Origin: Phycisphaerales bacterium UBA2402
GTDB taxonomy: Bacteria > Planctomycetota > Phycisphaerae > Phycisphaerales > UBA1924
DNA: 17,032 nucleotides
Direction of reading: 5' to 3'
Assembly (NCBI GenBank): GCA_002343715.1
Contig: DDSA01000163.1
Coordinates: 9,890 to 26,921, forward strand
Both the position numbers and the translations under genes were made by a program. Each line of letters begins with the position of its first letter. Position 1 is the stretch's first letter. The notes below the pieces were generated by a model that ran no database searches, was not told where the DNA came from, and saw only the letters and a list, made by a program, of their open reading frames with translations. Positions 1 to 11,900 of the stretch are shown in pieces.

Positions 1-1845
1 ATCATCGCCCACGTCGACCATGGCAAAACCACGTTGGTGGACAACCTGCTGAAGCAATCGGGGAACTTCCGCGCCGGCGAACTCGAAAAACTCGAAGGCG
101 GTCAGCACGGTCTCATCATGGACAGCAACCCGCTCGAACGGGAGCGAGGCATCACGATCCTGGCCAAGAACTGCGCGGTTTCCTACGGCGCGCTCGACGG
201 AAAGACCTACCGCATCAACATCCTCGACACGCCCGGCCACGCCGACTTCGGCGGCGAAGTGGAGCGGGTCCTTCGCATGGCCGACGGCTGTTGTCTGCTG
301 GTGGACTCTTCCGAAGGAGTGATGCCGCAGACCAAGTTCGTGCTGGGCAAGGCGCTCGAGGCGGGCCTCAAGCCGCTGGTCATCATCAATAAAATCGACC
401 GCCAGGACCAGCGTGTGCAGGACGTGGTCCACGAGGTCTTCGATCTGCTGGTCGAACTGGGGGCCGAGGATTACGCCCTTGATTTCCCGGTCGCGTACGC
501 CGTTGGGCGAGACGGCTGGGCTTCTCCCCAGTGGCCGCTGCCCGATCCTCGCCCTGACAATCTTCGCTGCATCTTCGAGATGATCGTGAAGGAAGTCCCA
601 CCCCCGCCGGCGGACACCGCCAAGCCCCTTCAACTGCTCATCACCAACATCGACTACAACGACTACGTGGGCCGTATCGGGATCGGGCGGGTATTCAACG
701 GCTCCATCCGCGCCGGCCAGCAGGTGGCGGTCCTCAAGCGAGAGGGACGTCAGGTCCTGACCAAATCGGCCCAGTTGCTCCAGTTCGTTGGTCTCAAACG
801 GCAGGAGGTGGATGAGGTGCACGCCGGCGACCTCTGCGCCATCGTGGGGCTCGAGTCCGTGGACATCGGCGACACCATCGCCGACCCCGAGCACCCCGTC
901 GCGCTTCCCCCCGTGCGCGTCGAAGAGCCGACGATGACCATGCTCTTCCGCATCAACGATTCACCCTTCGCGGGGCAGGAAGGGGATTACGTCACCAGCC
1001 GCCAGATCCGCGAGCGGCTCCACAAGGAGTTGGAGCGCAACGTCGCCATGCGTATCGAGCAGGGACGCAGCGCCGATGAGTTCATGGTTTCGGGACGCGG
1101 CGTCCTGAGCCTGGGCATCCTGATCGAGACCATGCGCCGCGAGGGCTTCGAACTCTCGGTCGGCAAGCCCGAAGTCATTATCAAGGAGATCGACGGCGTC
1201 AAGTGCGAGCCGATCGAGGAACTCGTCATCGACACGCCGAACGAAACCGTCGGCGCTGTCATGGAACTCATCGGCGGTCGAAAGGGAGAGGTGAAAAAGA
1301 TGGAGCCGCGCGGCGACTCCATCACGCACCTCAAGTTCGAGATCCCCAGCCGATGCCTTATCGGAATGCGCTCCCGCATCCTGACCGCCACCCAGGGGCA
1401 GGCGATCATGCACCATAGTTTCCTTCGCTTCGATCCGGTGAGCGGCGAGGTCATTCACAGGAAACTCGGCGTGCTCATCAGTCTCGAGACCAATCCTGTC
1501 ACCACACACGCCGTCGAAGCCCTCGCCGACCGGGGTGTCCTGTTCGTCGTTCCGGGAGACAAGGTCTATTCGGGTCAGATCGTGGGTGAGCACAACCGCG
1601 ACAACGACCTCACGGTCAACATCACCCGCCTCAAGCACCTGACCAACATGCGGGCCACGAGCAAGGAACAGACCGTCGTTCTCAAGGCACCCCGCAAACT
1701 CAGCCTCGAAGCCGCCCTCGAGTACATCGAGGACGATGAACTCGTGGAGGTCACTCCGAAGAACATCCGACTGCGCAAGAAAATTCTCGATGAGTCTCTG
1801 CGCAAGCGTGCCGATCGGGCCGCCCGCGACCGCGATGAGGAGTGA
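1..1845 (+). CDS. typA: Ribosome-associated GTPase TypA/BipA (5' end cut by window edge)
   Basis: Translation GTPase of the EF-G/LepA superfamily. It binds 70S ribosomes and is linked to stress and cold adaptation and to ribosome assembly. The reading frame is open from base 1, so the gene starts just outside the window; TypA proteins usually have only about 8-10 residues before the first visible one. Of 614 visible residues, AHVDHGKTT (3-11) is the P-loop, RGITI (49-53) the switch I threonine region, DTPGH (76-80) G3 and NKID (130-133) G4. A beta-barrel domain II follows. The TypA-specific stretches FRINDSPFAGQEG and LIETMRREGFEL and the BipA C-terminal domain come next, and the protein ends in a charged tail. 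Where many homologues have GRGELHLS, this one reads GRGVLSLG, a mild deviation. It stops with TGA at 1843-1845. Length and motif order match the family, so identification is firm. An apparent TTG start at 34 is only an artefact of the cut. Confidence 0.97.
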   Translation: MIAHVDHGKTTLVDNLLKQSGNFRAGELEKLEGGQHGLIMDSNPLERERGITILAKNCAVSYGALDGKTYRINILDTPGHADFGGEVERVLRMADGCCLLVDSSEGVMPQTKFVLGKALEAGLKPLVIINKIDRQDQRVQDVVHEVFDLLVELGAEDYALDFPVAYAVGRDGWASPQWPLPDPRPDNLRCIFEMIVKEVPPPPADTAKPLQLLITNIDYNDYVGRIGIGRVFNGSIRAGQQVAVLKREGRQVLTKSAQLLQFVGLKRQEVDEVHAGDLCAIVGLESVDIGDTIADPEHPVALPPVRVEEPTMTMLFRINDSPFAGQEGDYVTSRQIRERLHKELERNVAMRIEQGRSADEFMVSGRGVLSLGILIETMRREGFELSVGKPEVIIKEIDGVKCEPIEELVIDTPNETVGAVMELIGGRKGEVKKMEPRGDSITHLKFEIPSRCLIGMRSRILTATQGQAIMHHSFLRFDPVSGEVIHRKLGVLISLETNPVTTHAVEALADRGVLFVVPGDKVYSGQIVGEHNRDNDLTVNITRLKHLTNMRATSKEQTVVLKAPRKLSLEAALEYIEDDELVEVTPKNIRLRKKILDESLRKRADRAARDRDEE

Positions 1846-1934
1846 ACCGGGCACCACCCCCCCGGCGGGTGATTCCGGAAGGATTCCTACACGGCGGGCT
1901 CGACATCCGCCGCTATTCCGCATATACCAGCGAT

Positions 1935-3044
1935 ATGCAAGGCCTTCCACGCCGTTCATTCCTGATGGCCGCACCGGCCGCGGCCATCGCCGCCGCTTCG
2001 GTCCGGGCCGCGCAACCGGTCCCCGCACCGTCTTCCGACCCGGGCGCATCTCATCGCGGACCGGTATCGGTCGCCTCGGTCAATGGACTTCGCGCCACGG
2101 CTCGGGCGTATGAACTCATGCAGGGTGGTTACGACCCCGCCGACTGCGTGGTGCAAGGGGTCCGGATCATCGAGGACGACCCCAACGATGACTCCGTCGG
2201 CTTCGGCGGCCTGCCGAACGAGGACGGAGTGGTTCAACTCGATGCCTCCGTGATGCACGGCCCCACGCACAAGTGCGGCAGTGTCGCCGCCATCGAGCGC
2301 ATCAAGAATCCCGCGATGGTCGCGCTGGTCGTGCTTCGCCGCACGGACCACTGCCTTCTTGTCGGCGAAGGCGCTCTCGCGTTCGCACGGCAGATGGGCT
2401 TCCACGAGGAAAACCTCCTGACAGAGAAAGCCCGACTCGAGTGGCAGAAATGGCGGGAAAATATGTCGCGTCAAGACGACCGCCTGAACGATGACGAGCG
2501 CGATCCGCCGGTCGGGAAGACCTGGCAGGAGCCGGGTCACGCGATGCTCGAGCCTCACCGCCTCGACCCCGTTCGGAATCTCACAGGGACCGTCCATTGT
2601 TCGATCGTCACCGGCGCGGGGGACATCGCCAGTTGCACCTCCACCAGCGGGCTGTCCTGGAAGATCCCCGGCCGCGTCGGAGATTCACCCATCATCGGCG
2701 CAGGGAACTTCTGCGACAACGACATCGGCGCGGCCGGCTCGACCGGCAGGGGAGAGGCCAATCTTCAGAATCTGTCCGCCGCCCTCATCGTCGAGTTCAT
2801 GGGCCGCGGCATGACACCATCGGAAGCGTGCCTCGCCGCCGCCAAGCGCGTCGTCGATCGAACAAAGGAGAAGCGTCTCCGAGGCCCGGATGGCCGAGTG
2901 AACTTCGACCTCAAGTTCTACGCCCTCCGCAAGGATGGAGCCTACGGCGCGGCCACGCTCTTCCCGGGTGCTGAGTTCGCTGTCTGCGATGAGCGGGGCG
3001 CTCGCGCGGAGCGAGCCGCCTCACTGTACGAGAAACCGCTTTAA
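1935..3044 (+). CDS. Tat-exported N4-(beta-N-acetylglucosaminyl)-L-asparaginase family Ntn-hydrolase
   Basis: Predicted self-processing amidohydrolase (glycosylasparaginase / isoaspartyl peptidase superfamily) that cleaves the beta-amide of asparagine derivatives. The ATG at 1935 gives 369 aa and a clean twin-arginine signal: PRRSFLM at residues 5-11, an Ala-rich core, and likely cleavage near VRA-AQ (about 25). Export as a folded protein is therefore expected. Family motifs are GFGGLPNEDGVVQLDA, CGSVAAIE, TSTSG and PGRVGDSPIIGAG, the substrate-binding Arg/Asp segment. Aligning on TSTSG places the catalytic nucleophile at Thr219 (codon 2589-2591), in GTV. The residue before it is Gly, as in isoaspartyl peptidases, rather than the Asp of classical glycosylasparaginases. 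The frame also opens at a GTG (1842) overlapping the typA stop, but that start would put 31 residues before the Tat signal, so ATG 1935 is preferred. No strong ribosome site is seen. Exact substrate is uncertain. Confidence 0.88.
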   Translation: MQGLPRRSFLMAAPAAAIAAASVRAAQPVPAPSSDPGASHRGPVSVASVNGLRATARAYELMQGGYDPADCVVQGVRIIEDDPNDDSVGFGGLPNEDGVVQLDASVMHGPTHKCGSVAAIERIKNPAMVALVVLRRTDHCLLVGEGALAFARQMGFHEENLLTEKARLEWQKWRENMSRQDDRLNDDERDPPVGKTWQEPGHAMLEPHRLDPVRNLTGTVHCSIVTGAGDIASCTSTSGLSWKIPGRVGDSPIIGAGNFCDNDIGAAGSTGRGEANLQNLSAALIVEFMGRGMTPSEACLAAAKRVVDRTKEKRLRGPDGRVNFDLKFYALRKDGAYGAATLFPGAEFAVCDERGARAERAASLYEKPL

Positions 3045-3073
3045 ACTTGTTGCAACCGCGATTCGGACTCACA

Positions 3074-3164
3074 GACCAGATCGGCGACTGGTCCGAGAAT
3101 CAGATTTCCATGTTGGGCCGTGTGGGGTATCAGACCTGCATGATCGGTTCGATCACTTCGATCA
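3074..3164 (+). other. Hairpin-forming repeats downstream of the asparaginase gene
   Basis: Two small inverted repeats lie in the spacer after 3044. GACCAG (3074-3079) pairs with CTGGTC (3088-3093) across an 8-nt loop, flanked by the partly complementary outer arms ATTCGGAC and GTCCGAGAAT. Further on, TGATCG (3141-3146) pairs with CGATCA (3150-3155), and a second CGATCA follows at 3159-3164. Neither has a U-tract, so they are not classical intrinsic terminators. They could mark the 3' end of the asparaginase transcript or be a protein-binding site upstream of the promoter at 3207. The remainder of 3045-3206 shows no gene. Confidence 0.3.
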
Positions 3165-3206
3165 GGAGACTTGAATCAGCGAGGGCCCATCCGGCAGCAA
3201 AGAGGC

Positions 3207-3235
3207 TTGACACCGGATGAAGTATCGTGTATGTT
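3207..3235 (+). promoter_or_regulatory. Sigma-70-type promoter for the PEP-CTERM-like gene
   Basis: A perfect -35 hexamer TTGACA (3207-3212) is followed by exactly 17 bp and a -10 TATGTT (3230-3235, four of six matches). Transcription would start near 3242, giving a leader of about 55 nt. That leader contains a small hairpin, CTCGCC (3255-3260) with GGCGAG (3264-3269), and a purine-rich ribosome site before ATG 3298. This is the best promoter match I see in the window. Confidence 0.65.
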
Positions 3236-3297
3236 ATTACACGGAGCGTGACCGCTCGCCTGTGGCGAGTCTGGACATCACACACGAGGAGAGAGAC

Positions 3298-3993
3298 ATG
3301 AGCAAGATTCGTTTGTGGCGCGTTGCTGCCGCGGCGTTCGTATCGAGTGCTGCACTCGCGCAGGCTGACGACTGGACGATGCGACTGACCTGCGACAACC
3401 AGTTCGACCTGTATTTCGGCGACCCGCTGGTGACAACGTCGCACGAGGGTTTCGGCAACGCGTGGACGACGACGTACTCCTTCACTGCCACTGGAAGGTT
3501 GCCGAGTGATTACATCTACGTGGCGACGTCTTCCGACCAACAAGTTGCCCAAGGGCTGATCGGGGAGTTTACCAACACGACTCAGGGCCGCACGTCGCTG
3601 ACGGGTGACAGCGAGTGGCAGGTCTTCCCCGCAGGGGCGTACGCCGCGGCGCTCGGCCTTCCCAGCCCGTGGCCCGCCAGTCTGCAGCCGACCAGGGCGC
3701 AGGTCGATCGCGCCATTACCTACGCGACGCTCAACGGGCTATGGATGGCCACCGATACCTCCCCCGGCGGCGCGCTCAACGGCGTCAGTCCGTGGGGCTT
3801 GCGCCCCGGCATCTCGGCCAGCGCCGAGTGGATCTGGCACCGCGCCCCGGGCGGCCCGGCCGATCCGCTCCGCGGCGGCTTCAACCACGATGAGTTCCTC
3901 GTCTTCCGCCTCTCCGGCAACGTGCCCGCGCCGATGACCGCGGGGATGCTCGGCGGGGGCCTGGTGCTCATGGGCCGCCGCCGCAGAGCCTGA
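3298..3993 (+). CDS. Exported protein with PEP-CTERM-like C-terminal sorting signal
   Basis: A 231-aa secreted protein of unknown role. The start at ATG 3298 is chosen because a purine-rich ribosome site (GAGGAGAGAG) sits just before it and a Sec signal peptide follows at once: MSKIRLWR, a hydrophobic Ala/Val core, and cleavage near ALAQA-DD (about 22-24). The C-terminus (about 208-231) has VPAP, a glycine-rich hydrophobic stretch and a terminal RRRRA. This tripartite layout matches PEP-CTERM-like tails, which are processed by an exosortase-type system. The body is Trp/Gly/Thr-rich and probably beta-sandwich. Its end, WIWH...GGFNHDEFLVFR before VPAP, resembles other planctomycete PEP-CTERM proteins in my recollection. 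It has its own promoter upstream and a strong terminator downstream, so it is monocistronic. No enzymatic motif is recognised. Confidence 0.82.
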   Translation: MSKIRLWRVAAAAFVSSAALAQADDWTMRLTCDNQFDLYFGDPLVTTSHEGFGNAWTTTYSFTATGRLPSDYIYVATSSDQQVAQGLIGEFTNTTQGRTSLTGDSEWQVFPAGAYAAALGLPSPWPASLQPTRAQVDRAITYATLNGLWMATDTSPGGALNGVSPWGLRPGISASAEWIWHRAPGGPADPLRGGFNHDEFLVFRLSGNVPAPMTAGMLGGGLVLMGRRRRA

Positions 3994-4029
3994 CTTCACC
4001 TGAAACCTGAAGCACACCGCGCAACAAAC

Positions 4030-4051
4030 AAGCCCCCTCACGGGGGCTTTT
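4030..4051 (+). terminator. Strong, probably bidirectional, intrinsic terminator
   Basis: A 7-bp perfect GC-rich stem, AGCCCCC (4031-4037) and GGGGGCT (4042-4048), has a TCAC loop. It is extended by an A-T pair (4030/4049) and followed by TTTT on the + strand. It lies 37 bp after the PEP-CTERM-like gene. On the minus strand the same stem is followed by a T-rich run, so it can also stop transcripts from the kinase gene. This fits its place between convergent genes. Confidence 0.85.
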
Positions 4052-4075
4052 CTTGTGGAACGCTGTTCTCGGGAA

Positions 4076-4291
4076 TCAGGCCGGCCGCTTCGGCAGCGGC
4101 CAGCGCAGAACGACCTTTGATGACATCACCTGGTAAGGTGCGTGTTTTGTGTTGCCGCGAACCATTCCGACTTGCACCCCCTGCCGCGGGTGAATAACGG
4201 TCAACTCTGTACACTTTGGAGCATGATGTCCGAGCTCCGAATGTTCCAGAGGTATTGGTGTGGATGAGATGTGTTGACTGAGTACCGACAT
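4076..4291 (-). pseudogene. Relic of the 3' end of a paralogue of the 407-aa gene
   Basis: The last 63 bp of this small open frame (4076-4138, 20 codons plus stop) match the last 63 bp of the 407-aa gene (13782-13844) at 53 of 63 bases, counted by eye. Both encode the C-terminus VMSSKVVLRWPLP.RP; 17 of 20 residues agree and four of the codon differences are silent, so this was once a coding sequence under selection. Similarity stops sharply at the stop codon. Upstream, a faint TEL.....P..G match hints at an older, deleted remnant. The frame opens at ATG 4291 (71 aa), but it has no ribosome site, no recognisable fold and low-complexity N-terminal sequence. It sits just past the kinase stop at 4310. 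A functional micro-ORF cannot be excluded but is less likely. Confidence 0.55.
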
Positions 4292-4309
4292 GGGTGTGTC
4301 GGTGAAGCA

Positions 4310-8230
<3,921 letters not shown>

Positions 8231-8238
8231 GCGTGGTC

Positions 8239-8823
8239 CTACGGTGTCATGCTATCGTCTGTCAAGGTGCGCCGCAGCCACGCTTTCGCCAGAGCCCAGG
8301 ACCTTTGGGCGGTGCGCAGTGGAATGCCCATCACTTCCGCGGCGTGAGACTCGGTCAGCCCTGCAAAGAAGCGCAGGCGCACCAACTGAGCGAGTTCGGC
8401 ATCGATGGAATCAAGACGGGTGATGGCTTCATCAAGAGCCAGCATGTCATCGGCGCTTCCGGAGGTTGTCAACTCGATCACATCAAACGAAACCCGGCGC
8501 GCGGGCCGTTCCAGATCACCCCCACGCCGAAGCGATGCGCGGGCGCGGGCATGCTCGATCAGAACTCGCCTCATCGCCTGTGCCGCCGAACCGAAGAAAT
8601 GTCCCGGACTTTGCCACGGCCCTTCGGACCCGATAAGCCGGGTGTAGGCTTCGTGCACGAGTTCAGTAGGCTGCAGCGAGTGGCTGACTCGCTCGGCTCT
8701 CATGCACCACCCCGCCATGGCCCTCAACTCGGTGTAGACTGTCTCGAAAACGGATGTCATGGCGGCTTGATCGCCTGAACGCGCTAACTCAAGCAGTGAT
8801 TGAAACTCAACTGCGTCACTCAC
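8239..8823 (-). CDS. ECF-like RNA polymerase sigma factor (TIGR02999 / Sig-70_X6 type)
   Basis: A 194-aa sigma-70-family factor that redirects RNA polymerase. Region 2 spans about 9-100 and carries the family hallmarks LQPTELVHEAYTRLI and HFFGSAAQAMRRVLIEHARAR. Region 4 spans about 128-187, with LVRLRFFAGLTESHAAEVMGIPLRTAQRSWALAKAWLRR containing the -35-binding helix-turn-helix. Regions 1.1 and 3 are absent, as usual for ECF factors. The GTG at 8823 is taken as the start because AGGA lies about 9 nt upstream and no in-frame ATG precedes region 2. It is followed after 8 bp by the Ser/Thr kinase; this sigma-kinase pairing is common in Planctomycetota. No anti-sigma gene is adjacent, so control by the kinase is the natural inference. 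Its target promoters are unknown. Confidence 0.93.
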   Translation of the reverse strand: MSDAVEFQSLLELARSGDQAAMTSVFETVYTELRAMAGWCMRAERVSHSLQPTELVHEAYTRLIGSEGPWQSPGHFFGSAAQAMRRVLIEHARARASLRRGGDLERPARRVSFDVIELTTSGSADDMLALDEAITRLDSIDAELAQLVRLRFFAGLTESHAAEVMGIPLRTAQRSWALAKAWLRRTLTDDSMTP

Positions 8824-8852
8824 GCCTGTTCATCCTGCCGGGTCACACACGA

Positions 8853-8908
8853 ATCGTTCCCTCGGAACTGAAGAAACGATCCAGTATAGACCGGCAGTCT
8901 GCTGACTG
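8853..8908 (-). promoter_or_regulatory. Leader and possible promoter region of the sigma-kinase operon
   Basis: Between the Ig-protein stop (8943) and the sigma start (8823), the minus strand has a -10-like TATACT (8888-8883, five of six). No convincing -35 lies 16-18 bp upstream. Inside the would-be spacer is an inverted repeat CAGTC-TGCT-GACTG (8895-8908). Downstream, in the leader, two hairpins share bases and exclude each other: GTTCC/GGAAC (8856-8868) and ATCGTT/AACGAT (8853-8880). The arrangement suggests a regulated promoter, but the motifs are short. Confidence 0.3.
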
Positions 8909-8942
8909 AGCGTGAACACGCGAGTAACGAGGTGAATAGATC

Positions 8943-11900
8943 CTAGATACAACCCCCGGCTTCCCAGGCTGCGAAGAACGTCTCTACATCTCCTCCATCG
9001 ATACCGCCGTCGAAGTTGACATCGGCAGACTCGTGGCCATCCGACCACGCCGCGTAGAACGACTCGATGTCACCCCCGTCAATGCCGCCGTCGCTGTTGA
9101 AATCGGCCGGACATGCCTGAACGCCGAGGTACGCCGGCTGGGAATCAGCCTGACCGCAGGCGCCGATCACACTGCAGGTATAAATCCCGCGGTCGGTTTC
9201 AGTCAACCCAATGATGACGATCGTGCCGGTTTGAGACCCGAACAATCGTGGTCCATCGGTAAGAACTTCGCCGTTTCGCCGCCAGATATAGGAGAGTCGC
9301 CCATCGCCCACGGCTCGAACCTTCATGGCGGCCACTCCGCCCGGGATGAACTCCGGTGCCTGTGGATGATCGACGATCATGGTGCCGCACGGCGCGATAC
9401 GGATCAGCACGGTCACCGCGGCGCTTTCCGGAGAAGGGAGCCCGGTGGATGGCACCCACGTATCTTGGAGTTTATATGAGAACGTGACACTGGCGGGAGG
9501 GTTCGATGCAGGTGGGGTATAACGGAAGCCGCCGTCATCATTCAGGAGAAGTGATCCCTGGGCGGGTGGCGACACGAGGATGACACGGAGGATGGCCTCG
9601 GGTTGCATGACATCATTCGCCATGACGCCTTCCGAAGCCGGAACGATCAGTGTCTGGCCCGGGGCCACGACGTACTGATCGTTGCGCGCGAGCATGAAGC
9701 GCGTCGCGCTCAGGTGACTCAGGGAACCGATGGTCCACTTCATGAACGGCGAGAACTCCTGCTCGCCCGTGGCGAGCACGGCCTCGAGTTCGGACCGCAG
9801 GCGGTTCTTCCGGCCAAGCAGTTCAGCGTAGCAGTTCGGAAATGTCGTTGAAGCGGTGGCTCCGGGCGTGGTTGAGATGGCGTCACGCTGCGCGATGTAG
9901 AAGGAAAGCGCTGCGAGCGCATCGATGCCCATCTCGTTGCCTCGGAGCACGCCTCGGATCAGATCGCTTCTCGCGTGAGACTCGGGGGCACCGATGGACA
10001 GATACATATCCGTGAGGCGTGCGTTCAACGTGACCAGCTCAGCCGTCGAGCGAAGATCCTCCGGATCAGCGCCGCCGGCGAGCGCGGTGATCACCTGGTT
10101 CAGGAACGCTCGTTGGTGATTTCGGAGATGGTTGTTGATCTCCCCTCGCACCGCGGCGAGGGGTGCAGAATCAACCAGGGTTTGAGCGGTCCAGCACCGA
10201 TCGGTGTAACTCGGGGCACAGCACACGGAATCGGTGCTCTGCGACTCAAAGAACACGTTCTTGATCGCGGAAACGGGAATGGTCGATCCGCCCGGGAGAG
10301 TGGCGCGCCAGCGGTTCCTGAACGTGTCCAGCGGCGTCGATGTGTATCCGTGATTCGAAGGTCCGAACGTGAGCGAGAAGCGACGAACCGCCACACGCTG
10401 GATTGGTTGGCCGGGAGCCGCGAGCCGAAGACTGCCTCCGGGTGAGATGCCGCAGGTTGTCGGAGGGGCTGAACTGTACCAGAGTTCAACATCCACGACG
10501 GCGCGGTGGACAACGCCGTTAGGTTCAAGCTGCCAGGTCCCGTTCGTCAGGGTGTCGGCCCCGCTCATGCGGTATGAGAGAATGTAACGATCGGGGCCGC
10601 GCGTGGCCGGGTCGAGGATGGCCGCGAGTTTGTACTCGGACGGAAGCATGTTCCACACGATGTTCGAGTTGATCCCCCCCGGGGCTTCCTCAAGGATCGA
10701 TGTCGGAATGGGTCCCGGGCACACCTGCGCGTACCGATCCATGTAGCCGTAGTCGGGCCAGGTGTAGGAAAGGTTCTGTGATGTGCCGCCCCAGAGGTTG
10801 AGGTTCGGGTGCCACGGGTCGGAGTAGGTATCGCGCGCCAATGCAACCTGGAAATGCAAGTACGAAAGGGCGCTCGCCCAGTCGATGTGCAGACTTTCGT
10901 GGAGGGTGCTGCTTCGGGCTTGGTGCATCGCTGTCTGGGCGTTGTCACCCCGGACGCGAACGCCGGAAAGACGCGCCGGGCTCACCCTGGCGAAGTACCA
11001 AGGGCTTTCACGCGCCAGTTGGCTGTATGCATCCGCGGCGAGCGCCCAATGTGTCGGATTGGTGAGTCGCGAGGAGTGCAGATTGGACAGGCCGAATCGG
11101 GTGCCGGGGTACGTGCGGAGGTAGTTGAAGCAGTACCCCAGGGGGTAGTTGTTCAAGGTGCTCAGACCCTGGCCCGAGTACGGAAGGCTCCCGGTGATTG
11201 GGCCGGCGAAGAGTTCGCTTTCCGCGTGACTCGTGGCCGCCGAATAGAAGGAGTTCTCGTAGCCCTGGAACTCGTCGTACGTCAGGTAATCTCCGTAGGT
11301 CTCTCGGTAGTTGAGACCCTGGTCCATGTTTTCATAGAAGTTGAAGAGAAATCCTCCGGCGAGCATGCCGTACAGGTTCGCTTCAAATCGATTCATGTTG
11401 GATTGGGCTTCCGCCAGCCCTCGCTGGATGCCGCGGAGATCGCCCGCCTGCTGTTGAAAGTAATAGGTCATCGCATTGAAGCCGCCGGTTACCTCCGCGT
11501 AGAGCGACTGGAGTTGAGCGTCCACACGATCGAAACGGTTCATCATCGCGACACGGACTCCGTCCAACTGAATACGGAGTTCATCGACGCGGTGAGCAAG
11601 CTGTTGGAACGGGCTGGGAGGGCCGGGTTCCTCGGGTATGACCAGCGGAAGCAGGACGCCGGTCCCCGCGGCGATCGAACCAATTCCCGCGACCACGCCC
11701 GCCGGACCTGTAAAGAGCGTGCCGATACCGGCGAGGACAGTTCCCGCGCCTTGGAGCGCCGTGGAGGCCGTCGCGACCGTGGAGTCGGCGAAACGGATTT
11801 GGGTGTTTGAGAACTCGCGGAGAATGGTCGCTTGAGAGGCCCATTGCGCATCCCGGGCCAGCGCGGCGATCACAAAGCTGATGCCGGTCCGATATCGATT

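Noticed and set aside
1842..1934. GTG start overlapping the typA stop (GTGA) for the asparaginase
   Set aside because: It would add 31 residues before an evident twin-arginine signal peptide, which must be at or near the N-terminus; ATG 1935 is the better start.
961..2049. Long minus-strand open frame (362 codons) opposite typA
   Set aside because: It lies almost wholly inside the firmly identified typA gene, lacks any family motif, and is rich in D/V/G/A/R as expected for an antisense shadow of GC-rich coding DNA.
4076..4138. Template/variable repeat pair of a diversity-generating retroelement, suggested by a repeated 3' gene end
   Set aside because: There is no reverse transcriptase in the window, the mismatches are not restricted to adenines, several are silent, and the second copy has an in-frame stop at the same place like an ordinary paralogue end.
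10887..10901. HESLH (HExxH zinc-protease-like motif) in the giant Ig protein
   Set aside because: No hydrophobic metalloprotease context or downstream third zinc ligand pattern is recognised; a five-residue match in a 1451-aa protein is easily due to chance.
10809..11810. Plus-strand open frame of 333 codons inside the giant Ig protein gene
   Set aside because: Antisense shadow; the minus-strand frame has a signal peptide, Ig domains and dockerin-like loops, while this one has no recognisable feature or ribosome site.
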